DNA of 64,000 nt from Chloroflexota bacterium. Lineage in GTDB: Bacteria > Chloroflexota > Limnocylindria > Limnocylindrales > CSP1-4. Below, piece by piece: positions 15,792 to 23,555 of this stretch; positions within the stretch are counted from its first letter, which is position 1; each line of letters begins with the position of its first letter. The stretch is taken from assembly GCA_015478725.1 (NCBI GenBank), contig JADMIG010000003.1:62001-126000 (forward strand). Direction: 5' to 3'. The notes beneath the pieces were generated by a model. The model ran no database searches. It was not told the DNA's origin and worked only from the letters and a program-made list of their open reading frames with translations. The translations under genes were made by a program, and so were the position numbers.

Positions 15792-17003
15792 CTACTCGTA
15801 TCGAAGTGCGGCTATGGGGTCGAGAAGGGCGGCCTGGCGCGCCGGCCAGACCCCGAAGACGACGCCGACGACCGCGCTGAAGGCGGCCGCGACGATGAGG
15901 ATGAGTGGGCTGAAGACGAACCCCCAGCCGGCGATCTGGCCGATCACGGCCGAGATGACGAGGCCGAGGACGATCCCGATCGCGCCACCGAGGACCGAGA
16001 GCGTGAGCGCCTCGATGAGGAACTGGAGAAGGATGTCCCGGCTCCGGGCGCCGATCGCCTTGCGGATCCCGATCTCGCGGGTCCGTTCGCGGACGGAGAC
16101 GAGCATGATGTTCATGATCCCGATGCCGCCGACGACGAGCGAGATGGAGGCGATCCCGGCGAGGAGGACGGCCAGCAGCGTCGAGACGGAGGAGACGGCA
16201 CCGAGGAGCTGCGCCTGGTTGGCGATGGCGAAGTCGAGCGGGTGGCCAGGCAGGATCCCGTGCCGGCCCTGGAGCATCGTCGTGATCGCTGCGGTCACCG
16301 CATCCATCTGGCCCACGGAAGCAACGCTGACGCCGATCGTGCGGACGCTGATCCCACCGACGAACTCGGATCGCACGGTGGACAGCGGGACGACGATCTG
16401 GTCGTCCTGGTTGAGGGCGGAGGAGCCGCCCTTGGGCTGGAGGATGCCGATCACGCGGAACGGGATGCCGCCGATCTTGATGTCCGTCCCGACGGAGTTC
16501 GCCCCGAGCCCCAGGTTCGTGGCCGTCGTCGCCCCGACGACCGCCACCCGCAGCGAGAGCGACTGGGTCACCGGGCTGAGGAAGGATCCCAGCCAGACGC
16601 TCTGGTTGCGGACGAGGGCGTAGGACGGCGTCGTGCCGACGATCGTCGTCGTCGTGTTCTTCGTGCCGGCGATCGCCGGCAGCGTCGTGGCGATCTCCGG
16701 GGCGACCGCCACCACGCCCGGGATCTGGCCCACCGCCGCCGCATCGGCGAGGGTGAGCGAGGTGGACGATCCGGGCTCGCCGGCGTTCGCTCCGCTGATG
16801 GCCCGGCCCGGGTTGATCGTGAGGAGGTTCGTGCCGAGGCTCTGGAGCTGGGTCGTGATGCCGCGGGTGGTGCCGTCGCCGACGGCGACGAGGGAGACGA
16901 CGGAGGCGACGCCGATGATGACGCCGAGCATCGTGAGGACGGCTCGCAGGCGGTTGGATCGGAGCCGCGAAAGCGCGAGGCGGACGAGATCGAGCGAATT
17001 CAT
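15792..17003 (-). CDS. MacB-like ABC transporter permease
   Basis: Protein of 403 residues with the FtsX/MacB four-helix layout. The N-terminal helix (LRAVLTMLGVIIGVASVVSL, about 19-40) is followed by a large extracellular domain (about 45-275). Three helices then lie at about 280-305, 330-360 and 370-395, ending WPARQAALLDPIAALRYE, the conserved MacB/FtsX C-terminal motif. It works with the ATPase encoded just upstream (ATGA overlap) and the adaptor before that. MacB-type pumps are mechanotransmission transporters that push substrates from the extracytoplasmic side; without an outer membrane the substrate would be released directly. The substrate is unknown. Confidence 0.92.
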   Translation of the reverse strand: MNSLDLVRLALSRLRSNRLRAVLTMLGVIIGVASVVSLVAVGDGTTRGITTQLQSLGTNLLTINPGRAISGANAGEPGSSTSLTLADAAAVGQIPGVVAVAPEIATTLPAIAGTKNTTTTIVGTTPSYALVRNQSVWLGSFLSPVTQSLSLRVAVVGATTATNLGLGANSVGTDIKIGGIPFRVIGILQPKGGSSALNQDDQIVVPLSTVRSEFVGGISVRTIGVSVASVGQMDAVTAAITTMLQGRHGILPGHPLDFAIANQAQLLGAVSSVSTLLAVLLAGIASISLVVGGIGIMNIMLVSVRERTREIGIRKAIGARSRDILLQFLIEALTLSVLGGAIGIVLGLVISAVIGQIAGWGFVFSPLILIVAAAFSAVVGVVFGVWPARQAALLDPIAALRYE

Positions 17004-17674
17004 GCGACCAGCCGCCCGTCGCGGACGTGAACCTGGCGTTCGGCTGCCGCGGCGATCTCCGCCTCGTGGGTGATGAGGATGATCGTCCGGCCCGATCGGT
17101 GGAGCTCATGGAGGAGGTCGATGACCTCGGCGCCGCTCGCGCCGTCGAGGTTGCCGGTCGGCTCGTCCGCGAGGACGATCGCCGGCTCGGTGACGATGGC
17201 CCGGGCGATCGCCACCCGCTGCTGCTGTCCGCCGGACAGCTCCGTGGACTCGTGATCGAGGCGATCGCCGAGGCCGAGTCGTTCGAGGGCGGCTCGTGCC
17301 CGGGCCTCGCGTTCATGACGCCGCACACCCTGATAGATGAGCGGCGCCGCGACGTTGTCCAGCGCGGACATCCGGGGCAGCAGGTTGTAGGACTGGAAGA
17401 CGAACCCGATCTCGCGGCTGCGGAGGGCGGCGAGCCCGTCGTCGTCGAGGTCCGCCACGGCCGTGCCGGCGAGGACGTAGCGGCCGGTGGTGGGGCGGTC
17501 GAGACAGCCGAGGATGTTCATGAGGGTGGTCTTGCCTGAGCCCGACGGCCCCACGATGGCGACGAACTCGCCCTCGCGGATGACGAGGTCGATGCGGCGG
17601 ATGGCCGCCACGTCGATCCGCCCGGTCCGATAGATCCGGCTGATGCCATCGATGGTGATGATCGGCGCGCTCAT
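17000..17674 (-). CDS. MacB/LolD-type ABC transporter ATPase
   Basis: Protein of 224 residues, a stand-alone nucleotide-binding subunit. Walker A is GPSGSGKTT (42-50), the Q-loop is FVFQSYNLLP, the signature is LSGGQQQR, Walker B is IVLADEPTGNLD and the switch is THE. The DEPTGNLD variant is typical of the MacB/LolD/FtsE group. It follows the adaptor gene by 2 nt, and its stop overlaps the permease start by 4 nt, so all three are co-translated. Length and motifs are complete. Confidence 0.95.
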   Translation of the reverse strand: MSAPIITIDGISRIYRTGRIDVAAIRRIDLVIREGEFVAIVGPSGSGKTTLMNILGCLDRPTTGRYVLAGTAVADLDDDGLAALRSREIGFVFQSYNLLPRMSALDNVAAPLIYQGVRRHEREARARAALERLGLGDRLDHESTELSGGQQQRVAIARAIVTEPAIVLADEPTGNLDGASGAEVIDLLHELHRSGRTIILITHEAEIAAAAERQVHVRDGRLVA

Positions 17675-17676
17675 CG

Positions 17677-19539
17677 TCAGCCACCCCCCTGGCCGCCGCC
17701 GGCAGGAGCCGCGGGGAGGAGCCCCGGCAGTCCGCCACCGGAGGTGTTCGTGCCCGAGAGCGGAGCGACGGTCCCGGTGACGACGAGGTCGCCGACCGCC
17801 AGGCCGGACGTGATCTCCGCCAGGGTCCCGGTGATGAGCCCCACCTGGACCGGCCGATTCTGTGGCTTCCCGGATGCGTCGAGCACCTGGACCGTGTACT
17901 GGCCGGTCCCGCCGTTGAGGGCGATGGACGGCACGGCGAGGACGTTCGTCGCCTGGGCCGTGATGATCGTGACCTGGGCGCTCATCCCGGAGAATGTGCC
18001 CGCTGGCGGCGTGGCGAGAGCGAGCACGATGGGGTAGGTGACGACGCCACCGGACCCGGGGATCGAGCCGGTCGGCGAGATGGACAGGACGGTGGCGGTC
18101 GCGGTGGTACCGAGCGCGGTGAGCGAGACGTCCGCCTTCTGGCCGAGCTTGAGCGAGGGCAGGTCCGTCTCCGTGACGGTGGCCGTGACCTGGAGCGACG
18201 CGGCGGAGACGGCGACGTCGAGGCCCGCCGGCGCGGCCGCACCGGCGACGACATTGACCGCCACGACGATCCCGTCCACCGGGCTCCGGAGGGTCGCTCC
18301 GTCGAGGGTGAGCTGGGCGAGGCGGAGCGTCTCCTGGGCGCCGGCGACGGCCGACTGGTCGGTGCTGATCGTGGCCGCGGTCGCGCCGACGACCTTGCTC
18401 GCGTAGCCGTTCTGGGCGATCGAGAGGGACAGCGCGGCGGACGAGATCTGGCCGCTGGCCTGGGTGGCGGATGACTTGATGGAGAGCCTGAGGCTATCGA
18501 GCTGTGCCTGGGCGGTGGCGATCGCCGCCTGGTCGGACTGGATCGTCGCGACCGGCGGGCCGGCGGCCTGGTCCGCGGCGAGCCTGGCCTGGGCGGCCTG
18601 GAGCGCCTGCTGGGCCTGGGTCAGCTTGAGCGCACTGAGCTGGGCGGCCTGGCTGGACGACGCGCTCGCGGTGGAGAGATCGAGATTGGCTGCGTCGAGT
18701 GCCGTCTGGGCCTGGGCGACGGCCGCACGATCGGTGGCGATCGTGGCCGCCGACGCGTGGGCGGCCTGGTCGGCGGCAAGCTGGGCCGCCGCTGCCTGGA
18801 GGGCGGCCTGTGCCTGGCTGACCTTGAGGGCACTCGCCTGCGCTGCACCGCCTGCCTGGGTGGCCGCTGCGCGGTTCTCGAGCGTGAGGGTGTCGACCTG
18901 CTGCTGGGCGGCGAGGACCGCGGCCTGGTCGGCCTGGATCGTCGAGGTGACCGGGCCGGCCGTCTGATCGGCGGCGAGCTTCGCCCTGGCCGCCACGAGA
19001 GCCGCCTCCGCCTGCCGCACCTGGAGGGAGCTCTGCTGGCTCGTCACCGTGCCCGTCTGGCGGGCGAGATCGAGTTGCTGCTGTGCCTGGAGGATCGCGT
19101 CGTAGGCGGCTGCCCGATCCGCGGCGGTCGGCCCGGCGCCGTCGACCGCGAGGCGCGCCTTCGCGGCGGCGAGGCCGGCCTTCGCCAGTTGCACGGAGGC
19201 AGTCGCCGCGGCAGTGTCGGCGGTGGCGAGGACGGCACCCCGGGTCACGCGGTCGCCGGTCTTCACGACGACCGTGCTCACGAGCCACACGGCGCCGCCC
19301 GCTCCACCGGCGGCGGGAGCGCCGAGCTCAAGGACCGGGCTCGCCCCGAAGGCGAGGTCGTAGGTCGCGGCGGAGCGGACGGATCCGCTCGCGACGATCT
19401 GCTGGGCGACCGTCGTCTTCACGACCGCCGCGGTCAGGTACTGGGCGGGCGCCGGACCGAAGGGCGATGCGAACACCGACCCGACGGCCGCGACCGCTAT
19501 CGCGAGGAGGACGACCGCAATTGCGGCTTTCAGCTTCAT
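17677..19539 (-). CDS. MacA/HlyD-like adaptor with expanded coiled coil
   Basis: Protein of 620 residues, about 1.5 times a usual MacA (around 370-400). An N-terminal membrane helix (about 4-25) and a lipoyl-like half-motif are followed by a very long alpha-hairpin (about 110-440). That hairpin is built from four to five repeats of roughly 60-66 residues, each with TI-x-x-D-x-AAV-x-x-AQ-x-x-L and ending LAADQAAGP. The second lipoyl half (TLRSPVDGIVVAVNV), a beta-barrel and a Gly-rich tail complete it. The adaptor stabilises the MacB permease and guides substrate. The ATG at 19539 is preferred because it starts directly before the membrane helix and follows GGAGCGGG. It is the first gene of the operon, behind the box at 19619-19640. 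Confidence 0.88.
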   Translation of the reverse strand: MKLKAAIAVVLLAIAVAAVGSVFASPFGPAPAQYLTAAVVKTTVAQQIVASGSVRSAATYDLAFGASPVLELGAPAAGGAGGAVWLVSTVVVKTGDRVTRGAVLATADTAAATASVQLAKAGLAAAKARLAVDGAGPTAADRAAAYDAILQAQQQLDLARQTGTVTSQQSSLQVRQAEAALVAARAKLAADQTAGPVTSTIQADQAAVLAAQQQVDTLTLENRAAATQAGGAAQASALKVSQAQAALQAAAAQLAADQAAHASAATIATDRAAVAQAQTALDAANLDLSTASASSSQAAQLSALKLTQAQQALQAAQARLAADQAAGPPVATIQSDQAAIATAQAQLDSLRLSIKSSATQASGQISSAALSLSIAQNGYASKVVGATAATISTDQSAVAGAQETLRLAQLTLDGATLRSPVDGIVVAVNVVAGAAAPAGLDVAVSAASLQVTATVTETDLPSLKLGQKADVSLTALGTTATATVLSISPTGSIPGSGGVVTYPIVLALATPPAGTFSGMSAQVTIITAQATNVLAVPSIALNGGTGQYTVQVLDASGKPQNRPVQVGLITGTLAEITSGLAVGDLVVTGTVAPLSGTNTSGGGLPGLLPAAPAGGGQGGG

Positions 19540-19606
19540 TTTGGGACCCGCTCCAAGGTGCTCGAACATCGGCCTGACCGGGATCCATCCCGGGCGCGTT
19601 GTTCGC

Positions 19607-19640
19607 AGCCTAGGCAACGGACGATGAATGGCTCGTGAAT
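19607..19640 (-). promoter_or_regulatory. Promoter with 11-bp direct repeat box for the MacAB-type operon
   Basis: On the minus strand ATTCACGAGCC (19640-19630) and ATTCATCGTCC (19629-19619) are followed after 6 nt by TAGGCT (19612-19607) as -10. The layout matches the boxes at 1699 and 5450. The repeats replace a normal -35, as expected for an activator-dependent promoter. The start codon is 68 bp on. Confidence 0.55.
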
Positions 19641-19654
19641 CCGCGAGGATGCGG

Positions 19655-19684
19655 GCGGCGGCCGCGCGGCGGCCGCGCGGCGGG
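19655..19684. repeat. Short GC tandem repeat
   Basis: About two and a half units of an 11-bp GC-only sequence (GGCGGCCGCGC) lie upstream of the MacAB-type promoter. It is probably a replication-slippage product. Confidence 0.5.
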
Positions 19685-19721
19685 GGTCCGGCACGCGAGT
19701 GGTGGCGACGAGTGCATCGAT

Positions 19722-19740
19722 ATCGGCCCGACGATTAGCC
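19722..19740 (-). repeat. Dispersed 20-bp element, copy d
   Basis: Read on the minus strand: GGCTAATCGTCGGGCCGAT. It is the most divergent copy, about 80 bp upstream of the MacAB-type promoter box. Confidence 0.4.
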
Positions 19741-19894
19741 GAAACGCTCAGGTGCACTAAGCAGCCTGCCCGCGACGACGTTCGTGGTCAGTTGCGCATG
19801 GCGGACGCACGGCGCTCCGAGCTCGCTGCGCCTCGATGCCCATCCCCGTGACCCCGCCCGGCCGCCCGGCCCCCTATCCGGAGGCCCAGGCCCC

Positions 19895-19915
19895 GGATAA
19901 TCGTGGCATTGATGA
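19895..19915 (+). repeat. Dispersed 20-bp element, copy e
   Basis: GGATAATCGTGGCATTGATGA. It is preceded by an inverted repeat TATCCGG/CCGGATA. The rest of the 19540-19974 gap holds only the elements listed. Confidence 0.4.
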
Positions 19916-19974
19916 TCCTGCGTTCCGGCAACCGCGCCCGGTGCCTTCAGCGGCCGCGACAGCGCGGGCGGCGG

Positions 19975-21687
19975 CTACCGGGCGAGGAGTTCGAGGATGT
20001 TCTGGGTCAGTCGACCGAAGCCGGATACGACGTTGTGGCCGGCGGCGAAGCGGGGGTCGAGCGCCCAGCCCCAGTAGAACGTGCCGCTGGCGAAGATCCG
20101 GGCGCCGTTGGGCAGGACGCGGTAGACGGCCTCCGCCGAGGAGGTGACGCCGCCTCGCGACGGGATGCCGTACGCGCCGGCGACGATCGCCGCGTTCGAG
20201 CCGTTCGCGCCGCCGGCCGCGCCGCCGGTCGCATCCACCTCGCCGCCGGCGAAGAAGCCGAGTGGCGATCCCGGCGCGATCCCGGTGCCGGCAAGCAGGG
20301 CAGGCTCGGGAACTGGGTCGGTCAGGGTGTACGCCGCCATCGCCGTCGTCACATGCTGGTAGGCGACCCCGAAGAGCGAACGCGCCTGGAACCGGCCCAC
20401 GTACGGCCCGAGGTAGGGGCCATTCGGTGGAAACGACGCGATCGCGGCGCCGGCCGCCCCCTCGTTCTCGATGCCCGGCGGGTTCGATCCCTCCGGACTC
20501 GCCGCGGCCGGCTCGCTCGCCCCCGTGCCGCCGTCCGTCGGCCCGCCCACTGTCGGCCCGCCGTCCGCGAGTCCGCCCGGCAGCGGCCCGTTCTTGTAGC
20601 AGGTCACGGTCCGTGGACCGTCGGCGCTCGTCCCGATGAGGGCGACAGGCCAGTAGCCGGTGTCGGCGGCGAAAACGCCGAGCCCCATGTCACCGGCCTG
20701 GAGCACATGGCGCTCGAGCCAGAGGCGGAGCGGCACGCCCCAGTACTCGCTGTGGCCGTTAAAGAGGACCGCGCGCGGCAGCGGCTGGGCTTCGGGCGCG
20801 ACGGACAGGTCGTAGTCCGTCGTGAAGCTCACGTCGAGTCCCTGCCGCTCCATCCACGCGACCATCGGCAGCTCGAGGAAGAAGAGCTGGCCGGCGCCGC
20901 CGTCGGCGGCGTACGGTCGATCGAACGAGACGGCGAGCGCCCGGTTGACGCCCGGGATGGGCTGGCCGACCTTCGTCCGGTAGAGGTCCGAGCCGCCCCA
21001 CGGGTTGTAGGCCTGCCAGTTCAGGGCGCTCGAGACGAGCAGGTAGCGGGTCGCCACGCGGCTCCGGACGACGAACGGGACGTACGACTGGACGTTCTCG
21101 CCGCTCTCGAGCCGGGCGAGGTACATCCCGGACGGCCAGTCGGACGGGATGACGAAGGTCGTCGTGAACGACCACCGTGCACTCACCATCCTCGTCACCG
21201 GGTCGACGATCGGCGCCCCCTGGCGGCCGCCCGGCTGGGACGCGAGGCGGACGACCTCCACGAACGGGTTCTCGGCCGAAGCGGTGCCCGACACGCGGAA
21301 GATCGTCACGGCGTACGTGGAAGCGGTCGTGCTCACCGCGAGGCGCAGCGTTTCGCCGGGCAGATATGACGGTCGCGAGGCGAACCCTTCGACCACGCGG
21401 CCACCACCCTGGAGCTGGTGCAGCTGCCACGGCGCGTCGCCGACGTACGGGAAGACGGGACGATCGAGCGGGATCGTCGCCGCGAGGCCGGGGGTGGCGC
21501 CGGGCGGGAGGACGGCGACCGACGGGAACGACGGGATCGGCGGGAAGGTCGGCGGTCCCGCGGGCGTGGCCTGCTCGGTCCGGGTGAGGACCCCGACCGT
21601 GCCGACGAGCGCGCCGATGGCGATCGCGACGGCGGCGAGGCCGGCGAGCGTGCGGCGGCGAGGCGTTCGGGTCGACGGGGGGTGCAT
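19975..21687 (-). CDS. Exported N,N-dimethylformamidase-like protein
   Basis: Protein of 570 residues. One N-terminal membrane helix (about 12-34) acts as signal or anchor. A beta-rich domain (about 70-190, YLPGETLRLAVS, PSDWPSGMYLARL) leads into the C-terminal domain (about 200-570). Blocks such as VSSALNWQAYNPWGGSDLY, FDRPYA, LPMVAWMERQGLDVSFTTD and NGHSEYWG match the fold of the N,N-dimethylformamidase large subunit. A low-complexity Gly/Pro/Thr insertion of about 45 residues (near 375-420) interrupts the domain. The real substrate is unknown; many relatives are only described as hypothetical. The ATG at 21687 starts just before the signal helix. It is divergent from the esterase gene. Confidence 0.72.
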   Translation of the reverse strand: MHPPSTRTPRRRTLAGLAAVAIAIGALVGTVGVLTRTEQATPAGPPTFPPIPSFPSVAVLPPGATPGLAATIPLDRPVFPYVGDAPWQLHQLQGGGRVVEGFASRPSYLPGETLRLAVSTTASTYAVTIFRVSGTASAENPFVEVVRLASQPGGRQGAPIVDPVTRMVSARWSFTTTFVIPSDWPSGMYLARLESGENVQSYVPFVVRSRVATRYLLVSSALNWQAYNPWGGSDLYRTKVGQPIPGVNRALAVSFDRPYAADGGAGQLFFLELPMVAWMERQGLDVSFTTDYDLSVAPEAQPLPRAVLFNGHSEYWGVPLRLWLERHVLQAGDMGLGVFAADTGYWPVALIGTSADGPRTVTCYKNGPLPGGLADGGPTVGGPTDGGTGASEPAAASPEGSNPPGIENEGAAGAAIASFPPNGPYLGPYVGRFQARSLFGVAYQHVTTAMAAYTLTDPVPEPALLAGTGIAPGSPLGFFAGGEVDATGGAAGGANGSNAAIVAGAYGIPSRGGVTSSAEAVYRVLPNGARIFASGTFYWGWALDPRFAAGHNVVSGFGRLTQNILELLAR

Positions 21688-21811
21688 CGCGCGGCAGCAT
21701 AGCGGGGGAACGGCCGGACCATCGATTCGGGGAGCCGGTGTATCGTTCGAGCCCGTCGGTCGACTCGAGCGACCGCCTCGCGGACCGGCGGCGACGCCAG
21801 GAGCACGAACG

Positions 21812-23509
21812 CTGCGCGCCAGCCTTTCCCGCCTCATCCCCCTCCTGCCGCTCGTGACGGTGGCCGTCGGTGCCGCGATGGTCGCCCTCATGGCGGCGAC
21901 CGGGGCCCTCCTCGGCACCCACGACACGCTCGTCATCATGGGGTTCGACCCGGATCGGGCGGAGTTGATCACGGCACTCCTCGCCGGAGCGATCGGCGCG
22001 GCCGTCGGGACCCTTGTCGTGGATCGACGGCTCGCCGCGACCTTGCTCGGCCTGGCCGCCGCGGCGGCCCTCTTCAGCCAGACGTTCCTCACCGAGACTC
22101 GGGCGGCGATGGCGTCCGGTGGCGACCAGGGGCACTTCTCGCCCGTCGGCTGGTCGCTCACGCTGCTCGCCCTCGTCCTCGGTGGGCTCGCGGCCTCGTG
22201 GGCGGCCGCGGTCGTCGCGGGCGAGGTTCGGGCCGCCGTGGCCGCCTCGGTCTCCGTCGCCGTCGCGGCGGTCCGTGCCCGCACCGTCCGCGGCGTCGGG
22301 ATCTGGCGACCGTTCCTCACCCTCGTCCTCGGCATCGTCGTGGCGGTCGCGGTGCCGGTGCTCGGCGACATGTTCAACTACGCCCCGGATGCGGACATGC
22401 GGGTCGGCGGACCACCGGCGATCGGGCTGTTCGGTGGGGGAGCGGGTGGCGCGGGAGGCTCGCCAGCGCCCTCGGCGGCTCCCGGCGGCGCGACCGGGGG
22501 CGGGTATCTCCCCGGCTCGCCGTACCCAAGCGTCGGCCCCTCGGCGAACGTCGGTCCGTCGGCGAGCGCGGGCGGACCCGGCGCGACCGCGTCGGCGGCC
22601 CCAACGTCCTTGCCCTCCGGCCTCCTGCCGCCGGTCTCGAGCGGCCCCGGCGCGACGAGCTCCGCCCGGCCGTGGCTGGCGAGTCTCCCGTCTGGCAGCG
22701 GCCGCCTCATCGCGAAGATCCATCTGCCGCCGCCGTGGACGAGCGGTGCCGATCCGTACGCCACGCTCACGGTCTACCTGCCACCGGGCTATGACGCCTC
22801 GACCCGCTCCTACCCCGTCATCTACGAGGTTCCGTGGTCGTTCGAGCTGTGGAACCGCTCGATCCAGTTCGCGGGAATGCTCGACACCCTCATCGCCGAG
22901 GGTCGGATCCCGCCGGTCATCGTCGCCTTCGCGGCGACGAACGGCGCGCCGATACCCGACACGGAGTGCGTGAACTCGTCGGACGGGCGTCAACAGATCG
23001 AGACCTACCTCTCGTCGACCGTCGTTCGCTACATGGATTCGACCTTCCGGACGATCCCGAGAGCGGCCGCCCGGGCGCTGTTCGGATTCTCGAGCGGCGC
23101 CTTCTGCGCCCCGATGCTCCTCCTCCGCCACCCGGACGTGTTCGGTCAGGCGATCTCCTTCAGCGGCTACTACCAGGCCGCGATCTCGTCCGGGCCCACA
23201 CTCAACGCCTGGCGGCCGTACGGCGGTGACGCGGCGGCGATCGCCGACCACTCCCCGATCCAGCTCCTCTCGATGCTGCCGCAGACCACCCGACGGTCGC
23301 TCTACTTCGTCGCCTCGGGCGATTCGGCAGAGCCGTTCTACGGCTCGCAGTTCGACGCGTTCGGGGCGGCGCTGCGGGCGAACGGCTACCCCTACCTGCT
23401 CCTGCCGACCAACCTCGGCCACGCCTGGGGTGCCGTCCGGACCGCGTTGCCCCCCGCGCTCGCGGCCGTCGCGGGCCGGTGGGTGACGCTCGGGGTGTTC
23501 GGCCCGTAG
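21812..23509 (+). CDS. Membrane-anchored alpha/beta-hydrolase esterase
   Basis: Protein of about 565 residues. Five to six membrane helices (residues about 5-190) are followed by a Gly/Pro/Ser linker of about 100 residues. An esterase D/enterochelin-esterase-type domain then covers about residues 290-565. LPPGYD and YPVIYEVPWSFELWN mark the first strands, GFSSGAF holds the nucleophile Ser (GxSxG), and NLGHAW near the end carries the catalytic His. The catalytic domain should face outside. No ATG, GTG or TTG lies before the first helix; a CTG at 21812 follows AGGAG at ideal spacing and is used here. A GTG at 21854 would cut into the first helix. The substrate is unknown; surface or corynomycolyl-like acyl transfer is conceivable. 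Confidence 0.75.
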   Translation: MRASLSRLIPLLPLVTVAVGAAMVALMAATGALLGTHDTLVIMGFDPDRAELITALLAGAIGAAVGTLVVDRRLAATLLGLAAAAALFSQTFLTETRAAMASGGDQGHFSPVGWSLTLLALVLGGLAASWAAAVVAGEVRAAVAASVSVAVAAVRARTVRGVGIWRPFLTLVLGIVVAVAVPVLGDMFNYAPDADMRVGGPPAIGLFGGGAGGAGGSPAPSAAPGGATGGGYLPGSPYPSVGPSANVGPSASAGGPGATASAAPTSLPSGLLPPVSSGPGATSSARPWLASLPSGSGRLIAKIHLPPPWTSGADPYATLTVYLPPGYDASTRSYPVIYEVPWSFELWNRSIQFAGMLDTLIAEGRIPPVIVAFAATNGAPIPDTECVNSSDGRQQIETYLSSTVVRYMDSTFRTIPRAAARALFGFSSGAFCAPMLLLRHPDVFGQAISFSGYYQAAISSGPTLNAWRPYGGDAAAIADHSPIQLLSMLPQTTRRSLYFVASGDSAEPFYGSQFDAFGAALRANGYPYLLLPTNLGHAWGAVRTALPPALAAVAGRWVTLGVFGP

Positions 23510-23555
23510 GCGGCCGCGGTCGATCGGTCGTCAGGCGATCGCGGTCAGTCGCTCG

